From positions 124,001 through 188,000 of the forward strand of contig NZ_MSCT01000024.1 in assembly GCF_001921865.1 (NCBI RefSeq): 64,000 bases of DNA, in the 5' to 3' direction. Every line of letters starts with the position of its first letter. Position 1 is the first letter of the stretch. The notes below the pieces were generated by a model. It searched no databases and had not been told where the DNA came from. It saw only the letters and a list, made by a program, of their open reading frames with translations. Source of the DNA: Pseudomonas chlororaphis. Lineage in GTDB: Bacteria > Pseudomonadota > Gammaproteobacteria > Pseudomonadales > Pseudomonadaceae. Positions 6,908-15,554 of the stretch are shown here, piece by piece. The translations under genes and the position numbers were made by a program.

Positions 6908-9622
6908 TTATCTCGCTGTGAAGGCTGTGAGCACGCGGCCCAGCTTTTCGTTCTGTTCGGGGGTGATTTCGCGGCCGGCGCCATGGCCGGCATTGTCCAG
7001 CGTGATGTAGGCCAGGCCCGAGAGCCAGTCGCCAAGGAACAGCTGCGCCTGGTTCGCCGGTTGCGCTGGCAGCACCGGGACCTGGCCCGGGCCGACATCG
7101 GTGTAGAAGGAGAACAGCGGCGCCTTGGCGCCCGCGCGGCTGTTCGGCCGCTGGGCCACCGGCTTCTGGATGTAGCCGAACCAGGAGACGAAATCGCGCA
7201 GCACCCGCTGCACTTCCAGCACCTGGCGCTCCACCAGCTGGTCGCGGCGGGCGCCGCTCTGGGCCCGCTTGAGCACGGCCCGGCTGAGTTGGCCCGGCAG
7301 GTCCTGGCGATAGCCGGCGGTGACCAGTTCGTCGACCACCGCTTCGATCAGGGATTTTTCCAGCCCCAGCAGATTCAGCAGGCTCTGGCGGGTCGGCAGG
7401 TCGCGCAGGTGGGCGATCCAGGCGGTGAAGGCGGCCTTGGCGAAGCGGTGTTCGTTGCTTTGCGCTTCCGGGGCCTTGGTGGCAGAGGCCGGGCTGGCCG
7501 GGCTGCTGTCCGCGAGGTCGTCGCCCAGGTCGGCGAAATCGAATCCGCCTTCGTCGCCGTACAGGCTCGGGCTCGCTGCCGGGGCGGCCGCTTCGTCGCT
7601 GGCCGTTTCGGCTTCGTCGCTTTCGTAGACGCCGCTGAGGTAGAGGTCGCGGACTTCTTCGCAGGGCACATCGAGGTGGTCGATCAGCTCGCCGAGCACC
7701 GCCGGGCGACGGCCCAGCTGGCTGAGGATCATCTGCGCCTGGGCCTTCTTGGCCGCCGCAGCACCGTCGCCGTCAGCGTGGTACCAGGTGCTCAGGCCGT
7801 GGACGGTCAGGCTCTCGATGCATTCGTCCAGTTGCTCGCGAATACGTTGCAGCTTGAACTCGGTGTTGGCGACGCCGGTGAAGCTGGCGCTGAAATGGCT
7901 GATGCCGCCGTCGTCCGTCTTGAGCATGGCTTGCCAGGCCTGGTCCGGGGCCTTGATGTGCTTGCACACCAGGGCGTTGCTGGCAAAGCTCTGCCCCAGC
8001 TCGGCGAGGCGCTCCTGGTAATCCGGGTTGATCCCGCTTTCCGCGCCCGAGGCGTCCTGCTTGATGAAGGCCGCGTCCATGCGCGGCTTGCGCACCAGGA
8101 AGGTGTTCTGGAACGGGGTGCCGGCCCAGTCGTTCATCCACGGCAGGCTGCCGAAACGTTCGAGCATGGTCAGCTTGATCATGCCGTCCCAGCTTTCGTC
8201 GTACTGCGCCGGGGTCAGCTTGAGCGAGGTGCTGACCCGCAGGTCGAGCATGGTCAGCGCCCAGATCAGCCCGATTTCGCGCTTGGCGCGGGTCGCCGCG
8301 TCGCCGCCCTGGGTCTTTTCGATCCAGCGGGTCAGCACCGGGCCCACATCGTTGACATCGCTCTGTTTGGTCGAGCCGGTGCAGACCACCAGTGCGTTCA
8401 TTTCCTGGTTGTCGGTGTAGCGCTCGAACAGGTAGGCGACCTTGCCCCGCAGGATCAACTGGGAAACCGAGTTGTCCTTGCCGCTGGCGTCCGGGTCGTT
8501 GGAACTGGCGATTTCATGGAGCTTCTTGCGCCCGCGGTAGCCGGGGAAGTCCAGCAGGTCGACCTGATCGACGATCTCGTCGCTGGGCGCCTCGATCAGG
8601 CGGAAGGTCATCTCCGCAGTCAAGGCCGCGAGCTGCGCCACCGGGATACCCTGGCTGTTTTGCAGCTGCCCGGCCAGTTGCGGACGGACTTCGATCGGCA
8701 GGTCTTGCGGGGTGCCGAAACGCTCGAGGATATCCACGTTCATGATGCTGTCGCGCTGGCTATAGGCATCGTTGTCGAAGCGCACCAGGGCGTGCAGCGG
8801 GGCGAACACGGTCTCTGGCAGGCCGAGCTTGTGCAGGGCGCCGGCCAGTTGTTGATAGGCGCGGACCAGCTCGCGCTGCTCGCCCCAGAGAATCGAGAAC
8901 AGCTCGGCGCGTTCCTGGAAGTTCAGGCGCGGCGCCAGTTGCAGTGCCTTGGGCCAATACAGGTGCTCGAGTTTTTTCACCGAGTTGCGGAAGTTGTCCC
9001 GCAGGTAATCCCACAGCGACACCAGGTCATCGGCGCTGACCCCGGGTTGCACGGGGCCGGTTTCCCGCCCTTCAAAGGGCTTGAGCACGCGCTGGATGCG
9101 CTCTTCGTCGATCTCGTAGGAGATCCGCTCCAGGTCGAAGTCCTTGAACCAGGAGTTGGCGAGGATCTTCGCCAGCTCGATCTCGTTGAACAGCTTGAGC
9201 TCGACCGGGAAGTGCGGGTCGTCGCCGGGTTTGGCCCGGCGGCTGAAACGCGTGACCAGGCCGGTGGCTTCCTTGCCGCCGCCCACCGGGTTGATGTGTT
9301 CGATGAAGTCCAGGCGCTTGCCGCCGAAATCGGTTTCCAGCTTGCCGTTCCGGCCCGCGGCCAGGGCCGAGATCAGGTACGACTTGCCGGCCTGGGACAG
9401 GCCGAAGAAACCGATGGTCATCGGCGTGCAGGCGACGCGCCCGAGGCTGTGCGCCAGGTTGCGCGCGCGATGCAGGCGCAGGTTCAGGTTGTCGGCTTCG
9501 CCGTCCAGCCGAGGGGCGTTGCCGCGGGTCTGGGCGATCCATTCCAGCGCCTGACCGGCACCTTCGTAAACCGCGGCCCAACGGGTGGAGAGCTGAGTTT
9601 GTTCGGGGGTCAGGTCGTTCAT
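6908..9622 (-). CDS. srfC: SrfC-family P-loop GTPase-like protein
   Basis: The protein is 904 aa and matches the SrfC family (third gene of the Salmonella SsrB-regulated srfABC operon). Motifs visible: P-loop GLSQAGKS (74-81), a candidate switch Thr in GGKEATGLVTRF (T120 or T124), and a G3 motif DLLDFPG (355-361). A possible degenerate G4 element is TKQSD (418-422). The long spacer between P-loop and G3 and the overall size fit dynamin-like or related large GTPases more than small GTPases. No membrane helix is evident. The ATG overlaps the srfB stop as ATGA, so translation is coupled. The biochemical role of SrfC is not established to my knowledge. Confidence 0.88.
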   Translation of the reverse strand: MNDLTPEQTQLSTRWAAVYEGAGQALEWIAQTRGNAPRLDGEADNLNLRLHRARNLAHSLGRVACTPMTIGFFGLSQAGKSYLISALAAGRNGKLETDFGGKRLDFIEHINPVGGGKEATGLVTRFSRRAKPGDDPHFPVELKLFNEIELAKILANSWFKDFDLERISYEIDEERIQRVLKPFEGRETGPVQPGVSADDLVSLWDYLRDNFRNSVKKLEHLYWPKALQLAPRLNFQERAELFSILWGEQRELVRAYQQLAGALHKLGLPETVFAPLHALVRFDNDAYSQRDSIMNVDILERFGTPQDLPIEVRPQLAGQLQNSQGIPVAQLAALTAEMTFRLIEAPSDEIVDQVDLLDFPGYRGRKKLHEIASSNDPDASGKDNSVSQLILRGKVAYLFERYTDNQEMNALVVCTGSTKQSDVNDVGPVLTRWIEKTQGGDAATRAKREIGLIWALTMLDLRVSTSLKLTPAQYDESWDGMIKLTMLERFGSLPWMNDWAGTPFQNTFLVRKPRMDAAFIKQDASGAESGINPDYQERLAELGQSFASNALVCKHIKAPDQAWQAMLKTDDGGISHFSASFTGVANTEFKLQRIREQLDECIESLTVHGLSTWYHADGDGAAAAKKAQAQMILSQLGRRPAVLGELIDHLDVPCEEVRDLYLSGVYESDEAETASDEAAAPAASPSLYGDEGGFDFADLGDDLADSSPASPASATKAPEAQSNEHRFAKAAFTAWIAHLRDLPTRQSLLNLLGLEKSLIEAVVDELVTAGYRQDLPGQLSRAVLKRAQSGARRDQLVERQVLEVQRVLRDFVSWFGYIQKPVAQRPNSRAGAKAPLFSFYTDVGPGQVPVLPAQPANQAQLFLGDWLSGLAYITLDNAGHGAGREITPEQNEKLGRVLTAFTAR

Positions 9623-12600
9623 TTGCGTTTCACACTTCCACTGTCGAGCCAGTACTTGGTCTCGCTCAGGCTGGCGTCAAGCAGAGTGTTGAGCTCCAGC
9701 TTGAGGTCGCTGCGCGGGTTGAAGCTGACGTTGCTGCTGTTGGATTCGATACCGCTCACCGAAAGCCGGTCGCTGACCAGCCCATGCTTGCGCGTGTGCT
9801 TGTCCGGACCCTTGACCTCGAAGCGCACCTTGAGCAACGGCGCATCGCCGTTCTCGCCAATGGCCCGGGAGAACTTGTCGCGGCCGGCGGCGGTGAAACT
9901 CAAGGTGTAGAGCGGCGACGCGGCCCAACGATCGGCGGCCAGCTGGCGGAAGCCCAGGCGCAGGTCGCCGCGCATTTCCAGCTGCGGCGTGTCGGCGTCG
10001 TCGCCACTGCCGATCACTGGCAGCTTGATCTTGTTGTCTTCGGACTGGATGTCGCGGTACAGCACGTCGGCATCCTTGATCACATTGTTCTGGTCGATGA
10101 TGCCGATGTGCTTGACCGTCGAGTACGGCTTGAGCGCCGCGGAGCGGAAGTAGAAGTTCGGCATGCTGTGGTTGGCGCACAACAGGCAGAGCATGGCGCC
10201 GACCGAGGCGGTACTTTTCGGGTCGTCGATGCGGCCGTTCTTGTGGAACGGGTACCAGCCACCGGTGCGGTAGTTCTGCAGCGCCAGGATGCGCCCCGGC
10301 GGCAACGGCAGGACCTTGCGAATGAACGCCAGGACGCCGGGCAGGCGCGAGGGCCGGCCGGTGAGCAGCAACACGTCGCAAGGGTACTGGGCCACCACTT
10401 CGCAGAGCGCGCCGAGGATCTTGGTGATGTTGATCTGGTCGTTGAGGAACGCGGCATGCAGGCGTTGCAGATCGAAGCTGATCGAGGCCTGGTACAGGTC
10501 GAAGGTGCTGTGCCCGCCGACTTCGCGGCGCACCGCGCTGTTCACATAGTCGAGCACGGCCTGGCCGATGGCGTTGTCGCCCAGCAGGTCGCGATAGACG
10601 TGATTGGCCACTTGCGCCTGGTCTTGCGGGTCGTAGTGCTCGTAGGCCTTGAGCAGCGCCAGGCCCAGCGGGACGAAGACTTGCAGGTTGAGCTGCTGAC
10701 GGAGGATTTCGTCTTGCACGCTCACGGTCTCGCCACCGCACAGGCGCGACATCAGCGAGTCGGGGGCACGCACGCCGGCGCTTTGCAGGGCTTTCTCGAA
10801 GCTGGGGAGAATGAAGTCCTGGATCACGTCGAGCAGGATATCGTCGCCGGCCACCTTGAAACCGTCGCGAAAACGCTGCTCGGGCACGATGTGCACGTTG
10901 CTGCCGGTGCCCATGTTGCCGGCGCGGTCGAGGCGGTAGTCGGTGATCACCAGGTCGGTGGTGCCGCCGCCGATATCGATGGTCGCCAGGGTGATGCGTT
11001 CGCGGTCGGTCTTGTCCGGGCGGGCGAGGGTGTCGAAGAACTCTTCCGGGTGGCCGGCGAAGTTCTCGTTGACCTCGGTGTACAGGTAGACCAGTTGGCC
11101 GCAGGACGCCTCGTCCCACTCCACGCGGATACTCGGGAGCGGCGTGCGCGGCTTTTGGCTTTCATCCTGGTGCGGATCTTCTTCGCCGGCGTGCCAGCCA
11201 AGGCTTTTCCACACCAGGCCGATGGCCTGGAGCAGGCGTTCGTTGAGGATGCTGCGCTCGGCCTGGGGCATGCCCGGCGGCACGGTCAGGGTCACGCTGT
11301 TGAGCTGGCGCGGCACCCGGGTATGGCCCTGGCGCGAACGCTGGGCCGGGCTGTTGATCTGCGACAGCGCCTGGGCCAGGACCTCGGCCAGCATGAAGGT
11401 CATCAGCGAGCTGCGCGAGTAGCGCGGCATGAACACCGGCAGGCGGTCGTCTTCGTCGAGGGCGTAGAGCGCCTCGCCGGTTTCGTTGATCAGGTGCGAG
11501 AACGGCGCGGCGGTGGCGTAAGGCTCGTTGTCGGTCTTGACATAGGCGCAGTTGAAGCGCCAGCCGTGACCATAGGCGCTCTCGTCCCACAGATAGCGTT
11601 TCGGGCTGGAGAGCCCGGTGGAGCCCTCGGTGCCGCGACGACGGCTGGCCAGGCGTCCGGCCTCGCTGCCGACGCGGGCGATGGTGGCCCACTGGAAGGC
11701 GTCGTGGCGGCCGCTCTTGACCGAGCAGTGGTCCTTGCCGAAGTAGGCCTGGGAAAACTCCACGCGGCTCTCGAACGGCTGGTTGTAGGTGTGTTCGGGG
11801 GTGATCAGGTCGCGCAGTTCCAGCACGTAGTTCTGCTTGAGCCCCGAGCCGGCCTGGCCGTGGTTCTCGATCAGGATCCCGCAGGTGCGCGAGTTGCCGA
11901 CGTCCAGAACCAGGTCCACCGGAATCGGCTTGACCAGGCCGTTGCTGTCGTTGGCGACCACCTTGAGTTCGGGGATCTCGACCTTCGGTGGTTTGTCGGA
12001 CTGCTGCGCCGCGCTGGGCTTGCCCAGCAGGCTGAGCACGTTCAGGTAATGGGCCAGGTGGTGGCCGGCGCGGATGTCGATATCCAGTTCTTCGCGGGAG
12101 CGATGGGTGTTGCCCTCGTTGAACACTTCCAGCAGCCATTCGTTGACCCACGGCTGGGCCAGGAACCAGCGCAGTTCGCGGGCCTTGCCCGCCAGCTTGA
12201 AGGACACGCCGGAGCTGATGTCTTCCTCGTTCGGGGCCAGGTAGGCGGTGCCTTCGCGCTTGGGCATGACCCGGCTGTCGAACGCCAGCGTCAGGCGATG
12301 GGTGTTGCCGTCGATGTCCGGGGCCGGCAGCTTGACCAGGCGCATCCGCGACCAGTTGCTCGGGCCTTCGTCGAAACGGTGCGGCGGCATGAAGCGGAAG
12401 AACGGGAGCGGCAGCCAGACGCCGTCCAGCAGGTCGAGGCTGCTTTTCATGTCGACGCTGAACACCGGCTTGGTCTTTTCGAGCTTTTCCGGTTCGGGTT
12501 CGTAGAAGTAGAAATCCTTCTCTTCGTTGTACAGCAGGCGGCAGATCAGCCCGCTGATCATCGGGGCGAACTCGCCGGCGGGTTCCTTGCGCGGATCGAG

Positions 12601-12684
12601 GCGCAAGGCGAAGTCCATGAACTGGATGCCGGTGTCGCTGACGAGAGTGACGGTATCTTCGAATTGGGTGACTTCAGGCAACAT
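9619..12684 (-). CDS. srfB: SrfB-family actin/Hsp70-like ATPase
   Basis: The protein is 1021 aa, of the usual SrfB length. It has an actin/Hsp70/FtsA-type nucleotide-binding core: phosphate-1 loop LVLDVGNSRTCG (258-269), phosphate-2 loop ATIDIGGGTTD (567-577) and an adenosine loop LLLTGRPSRLPG (772-783). About 250 residues precede the ATPase core and about 230 follow it. It lies between srfA and srfC in one polycistron, 17 nt after srfA and overlapping srfC by 4 nt, so the three products are probably made in fixed proportion. Whether it forms filaments like MreB or acts as a chaperone-like switch cannot be told from sequence. Confidence 0.9.
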   Translation of the reverse strand: MLPEVTQFEDTVTLVSDTGIQFMDFALRLDPRKEPAGEFAPMISGLICRLLYNEEKDFYFYEPEPEKLEKTKPVFSVDMKSSLDLLDGVWLPLPFFRFMPPHRFDEGPSNWSRMRLVKLPAPDIDGNTHRLTLAFDSRVMPKREGTAYLAPNEEDISSGVSFKLAGKARELRWFLAQPWVNEWLLEVFNEGNTHRSREELDIDIRAGHHLAHYLNVLSLLGKPSAAQQSDKPPKVEIPELKVVANDSNGLVKPIPVDLVLDVGNSRTCGILIENHGQAGSGLKQNYVLELRDLITPEHTYNQPFESRVEFSQAYFGKDHCSVKSGRHDAFQWATIARVGSEAGRLASRRRGTEGSTGLSSPKRYLWDESAYGHGWRFNCAYVKTDNEPYATAAPFSHLINETGEALYALDEDDRLPVFMPRYSRSSLMTFMLAEVLAQALSQINSPAQRSRQGHTRVPRQLNSVTLTVPPGMPQAERSILNERLLQAIGLVWKSLGWHAGEEDPHQDESQKPRTPLPSIRVEWDEASCGQLVYLYTEVNENFAGHPEEFFDTLARPDKTDRERITLATIDIGGGTTDLVITDYRLDRAGNMGTGSNVHIVPEQRFRDGFKVAGDDILLDVIQDFILPSFEKALQSAGVRAPDSLMSRLCGGETVSVQDEILRQQLNLQVFVPLGLALLKAYEHYDPQDQAQVANHVYRDLLGDNAIGQAVLDYVNSAVRREVGGHSTFDLYQASISFDLQRLHAAFLNDQINITKILGALCEVVAQYPCDVLLLTGRPSRLPGVLAFIRKVLPLPPGRILALQNYRTGGWYPFHKNGRIDDPKSTASVGAMLCLLCANHSMPNFYFRSAALKPYSTVKHIGIIDQNNVIKDADVLYRDIQSEDNKIKLPVIGSGDDADTPQLEMRGDLRLGFRQLAADRWAASPLYTLSFTAAGRDKFSRAIGENGDAPLLKVRFEVKGPDKHTRKHGLVSDRLSVSGIESNSSNVSFNPRSDLKLELNTLLDASLSETKYWLDSGSVKRK

Positions 12685-12701
12685 GTCAGGGGTTTCCAGT
12701 C

Positions 12702-14048
12702 TTATTCGCCCGTCTGCCGCATGGACAAGGGGAATTTCTCGTTTCCATAACCGCCGGTGCAGTCCGCGACGCTGGTCGCGCCCTGCCGACAGTCGACCTT
12801 TGGCATGTCGTAGGTGCTGCCGTCGGCGCAGACGGCCTGGCCTTGGCTGTCGATGGACAGGCTGCCTTTATTCATGGCTGCGGTGACCGGGCCGGTGCAG
12901 TTGACGCCATTGGCGCGCCGCACGGTGACCTGGCCCTTGCCGTCCTTGAACTGGTACTCCAGGCGCAGCGGCTTGCCGGTACGTCGGTCCTGGATGCCGG
13001 CGCCCGCGCGGTACTGGCCGTTGAGGAAGTCGGCCACGCCGTCGGCGCTGTTGGCCGGGATGCTCAGGGGCGGACCCGCGGGCGGGGTTGCCGGGGGCGG
13101 CACGGCGGCTGACGGGTTTTGTGCTGGCGCAACAGCGGCGTCTTGCGCCGGGTTGTCTGGTGTTGGCGCGTTCGATGGGGCGGCCGGATCGACCTTGACG
13201 TCCGCCGGCGCCGCGGCTTCGTTTGCCCCGCCCACCACTGGAGTCTCGGTGGCCAGGGTTGCGCCGTTGCCGACCACGGTCGTGCCGGGTGCGACCACAC
13301 CGTTGACCGTAGGCAGGGCCGTGCTGTCCAGCGTCGCGTCGGCCACGGGTTCTTCATGCTGTATGCCCAGCGTCGGCAACGTCACCAGCGGTACGCCGGG
13401 GATGCAGCCACGCAGGCCCAATAGCAGCAGGAGTAGTAGCAACAGGAGCAGCGGCAACAGCCACCACCAGCGCCGCCACCAGGGACGGGCGACGACAGGC
13501 GCTACGGCGGCCGCGGCGGTCAGGGGCGCCACAACGGGAGCCACCGGCGGTGCCGCGGCGGGAGCCTGCAGGCAGTGCAGCGGATCGCGGTTGCGATCGG
13601 CGTCGGCGTGCTCGAAGCCCCAGAAGGTCAGGACCGGCTTGCCGTTTACCAGGTATACGAAGTTTTCGTCGGGGAAATGAATCACGCGCTTGAGCAGTTT
13701 GCCGAACACGGCCTTGTCGCCCTGCTGTTCGGCGGGGTCGTCGCCGAGGAAGCGCTGGCTCAGCTCTTCGAGCGCGGTCTTGAGGGCCGCGAGCTGGACG
13801 CGGGCGGGCGCGCGCTCCTCTTCGGTCGCGCTGCTCCAGGGGATGACGTCGCCGGGCATGCCGCTGTACCAGTCGATCTGGTTGCCCAACTCGTCGCTTT
13901 GCGGGATGGCCAGGTGGTCGACCATCTCGGGGTTCTTGCGGCGAATGGCTTCGCGCAATTGCAGGGCCGCTCTATAGACCGGCTGGCCTGTTTCGCCCAA
14001 GGCAGTGAATGACCCGCTCTTACCGCTGCGTAATAGTGCCCCGCGCAT
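12702..14048 (-). CDS. srfA: SrfA-like membrane-anchored protein, first gene of the srf operon
   Basis: The protein is 448 aa. Residues 1-160 are a soluble N-terminal domain. An Ala/Pro/Val-rich linker and an Arg/Trp-rich boundary (RPWWRRWWW, 188-196) precede one very Leu-rich transmembrane helix (about 195-213). The C-terminal half begins with a low-complexity Pro/Ala/Thr linker and ends in a small domain (about 330-448) with several cysteines (NGVNCTG, AVCADG, KVDCRQG, VADCTGG), likely disulfide-bonded in the periplasm. Position upstream of srfB and srfC and the topology support SrfA. The family is poorly conserved, so the name is less certain than for SrfB and SrfC. Confidence 0.78.
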   Translation of the reverse strand: MRGALLRSGKSGSFTALGETGQPVYRAALQLREAIRRKNPEMVDHLAIPQSDELGNQIDWYSGMPGDVIPWSSATEEERAPARVQLAALKTALEELSQRFLGDDPAEQQGDKAVFGKLLKRVIHFPDENFVYLVNGKPVLTFWGFEHADADRNRDPLHCLQAPAAAPPVAPVVAPLTAAAAVAPVVARPWWRRWWWLLPLLLLLLLLLLLGLRGCIPGVPLVTLPTLGIQHEEPVADATLDSTALPTVNGVVAPGTTVVGNGATLATETPVVGGANEAAAPADVKVDPAAPSNAPTPDNPAQDAAVAPAQNPSAAVPPPATPPAGPPLSIPANSADGVADFLNGQYRAGAGIQDRRTGKPLRLEYQFKDGKGQVTVRRANGVNCTGPVTAAMNKGSLSIDSQGQAVCADGSTYDMPKVDCRQGATSVADCTGGYGNEKFPLSMRQTGE

Positions 14049-14148
14049 CCAGACTCCATGTGCTCATTCGCGCAAATTAAAGACAGGCAGGACGCCTGTG
14101 CTTGCTCCCTAAATTTAGCTGGCGACCTTAATGTCAGAATGATGTCGT

Positions 14149-14154
14149 CGTCAA
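14149..14154 (-). promoter_or_regulatory. Possible -35 element for the srf operon
   Basis: Reading the minus strand, TTGACG lies about 100 nt upstream of the srfA ATG. No convincing -10 hexamer is found 16-18 nt further on (TTAAGG at 17 nt is the best). The operon may therefore need an activator. This is a weak call. Confidence 0.25.
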
Positions 14155-14183
14155 TGTGACATTGGTGGCCGCGCTGGCGAGTG

Positions 14184-14198
14184 TGTCATGGGATGACA
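14184..14198. promoter_or_regulatory. Perfect palindrome TGTCAT-GGG-ATGACA in the srfA/epimerase divergent region
   Basis: Six-base arms separated by GGG form a perfect dyad in the 285-bp gap between srfA (minus) and the aldose-epimerase-like gene (plus). It lies about 90 nt upstream of the plus-strand promoter and about 135 nt upstream of srfA. It could be an operator for either unit. No known regulator's consensus is recognised. Confidence 0.4.
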
Positions 14199-14273
14199 AG
14201 CGTGTGCACTGATTTGACGGAGAAGCTGACCAGCCGTGGCTTGAGGGGTTGGCGAGGACGTTTGTCCAAGTGT

Positions 14274-14302
14274 TTGCTGAAACGATTCATCCGCGCTATA
14301 AA
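14274..14302 (+). promoter_or_regulatory. Sigma-70-type promoter for the aldose-epimerase-like gene
   Basis: TTGCTG and TATAAA are separated by exactly 17 nt. Predicted transcription start is near 14309, leaving a leader of about 25 nt with AAGG before the ATG at 14334. Confidence 0.65.
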
Positions 14303-14333
14303 AACCGCACAACTCCAATAAAGGCTGATCCCC

Positions 14334-15548
14334 ATGACACTGCTCAAACTGCTGGTCGCTTTCTGTGCATTCGCCGCCGCTTCCCACGCCATGGCCTGGG
14401 ATTATGTCCTGCTCGATAGCGACAAGGCCGCGCAGGACGTTCATATCACCAGCGCGCAGTTGGGGGTGAAAAGCGCCACGCCCTTTTCGATCAGCCTGCG
14501 CACCCTGCATGGCGGGCGCCAGGAGGGAGTGAGCATTGTCGATATCGACAACGGCACGATGAAACTCTCGGTGGTGCCGACCCGCGGCATGAACGTCTTG
14601 CAGGCGTCGGTGGGGAATGTCCGCATGGGCTGGGATTCGCCGGTCAAGGAAGTGGTCAACCCGGCGTTCATCGAGTTGAACGGTCGCGGCGGCCTTGGCT
14701 GGCTGGAAGGCTTCAACGAGCTGGTGACCCGTTGCGGCTACGAATGGGTCGGGCACCCGGGCGTGGACAACGGCGAGCTACTGACCCTGCACGGCCGCGC
14801 GGCGAACATTCCGGCCAGCAAGGTCACCCTGCATATCGACGAACAACCGCCTTACGCCATCAGCCTGCGTGGCGAACTCAAGGAGCAGGCCTTCAAGAAG
14901 GTCGACTTCTTGGTGGCCACCGAACTGGTGACCGAGCCGGGCAGCACCCGTTTTGCCCTCAACGACACCCTGACCAACAACGGCGACTATCCGAAGGAGT
15001 ACCAGGCGCTGTATCACAGCAACTTCAGCACGCCGTTCCTCGAAGAGGGCGCGAAGTTCGCTGCCCCGGTGAAGCAGGTCTCGCCGTTCAACGACAAGGC
15101 CAAGGCCGACCTCGCGGACTGGCAGACCTACCGCGGCCCGACCCGGGACTACGACGAAACCGTCTACAACCTGGTGCCTTACGCCGATGCCCAGGGCGAC
15201 ACCCTGACGGTGCTGTACAACAAGGCCGGCAGCCTCGGCGTGGCAGTGGGGTTCAATACCCGGGAGTTGCCGGTGTTCTCCCTGTGGAAAAACACCGACA
15301 CCCGGGGCCAGGGCTACGTGACCGGCCTGGAGCCGGGCACCAGCTTCTCTTATAACCGCCGCTACCAGCGTCCGCTGGGCCTGGTGCCGACCATCGACGC
15401 CGGGCAGAGCAAGCAGTTCCAGATCCGCTACAGCCTGCTGGCCGACAAGGCGGCTGTGGATAAGAGCCTGGCCGATATCAAGCAGATCCAGAACGGCCGG
15501 CAGACCGAAGTCCGCTCCATTCCGCTGGTGGACCTGAGCAAGGAGTGA
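14334..15548 (+). CDS. Secreted aldose 1-epimerase-like protein (DUF4432 type)
   Basis: The protein is 404 aa with a signal peptide (residues 1-21, AMA cleavage), so it acts in the periplasm. The rest resembles the galactose-mutarotase-like beta-sandwich proteins of the DUF4432 group: PTRGMNVLQASVGNVRMGWDSP near residues 80-100, GGLGWLEGFNELVTRCG, and a late PVFSLWKNTDTRGQGYVTGLEPGT region. These families bind sugars and may interconvert anomers; the substrate is unknown. It has its own promoter and diverges from the srf operon. Confidence 0.75.
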   Translation: MTLLKLLVAFCAFAAASHAMAWDYVLLDSDKAAQDVHITSAQLGVKSATPFSISLRTLHGGRQEGVSIVDIDNGTMKLSVVPTRGMNVLQASVGNVRMGWDSPVKEVVNPAFIELNGRGGLGWLEGFNELVTRCGYEWVGHPGVDNGELLTLHGRAANIPASKVTLHIDEQPPYAISLRGELKEQAFKKVDFLVATELVTEPGSTRFALNDTLTNNGDYPKEYQALYHSNFSTPFLEEGAKFAAPVKQVSPFNDKAKADLADWQTYRGPTRDYDETVYNLVPYADAQGDTLTVLYNKAGSLGVAVGFNTRELPVFSLWKNTDTRGQGYVTGLEPGTSFSYNRRYQRPLGLVPTIDAGQSKQFQIRYSLLADKAAVDKSLADIKQIQNGRQTEVRSIPLVDLSKE

Positions 15549-15554
15549 CCGTCC

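Noticed and set aside
9784..12750. 988-codon plus-strand frame opposite srfB
   Set aside because: Antisense shadow: no family features, while srfB has intact ATPase motifs and the expected length.
1..14048. Srf/Tag cluster as part of a T6SS island
   Set aside because: No VipA/VipB, Hcp, VgrG, ClpV, TssJLM or PAAR-like product appears anywhere in the window. The region left of position 1 could still hold some.
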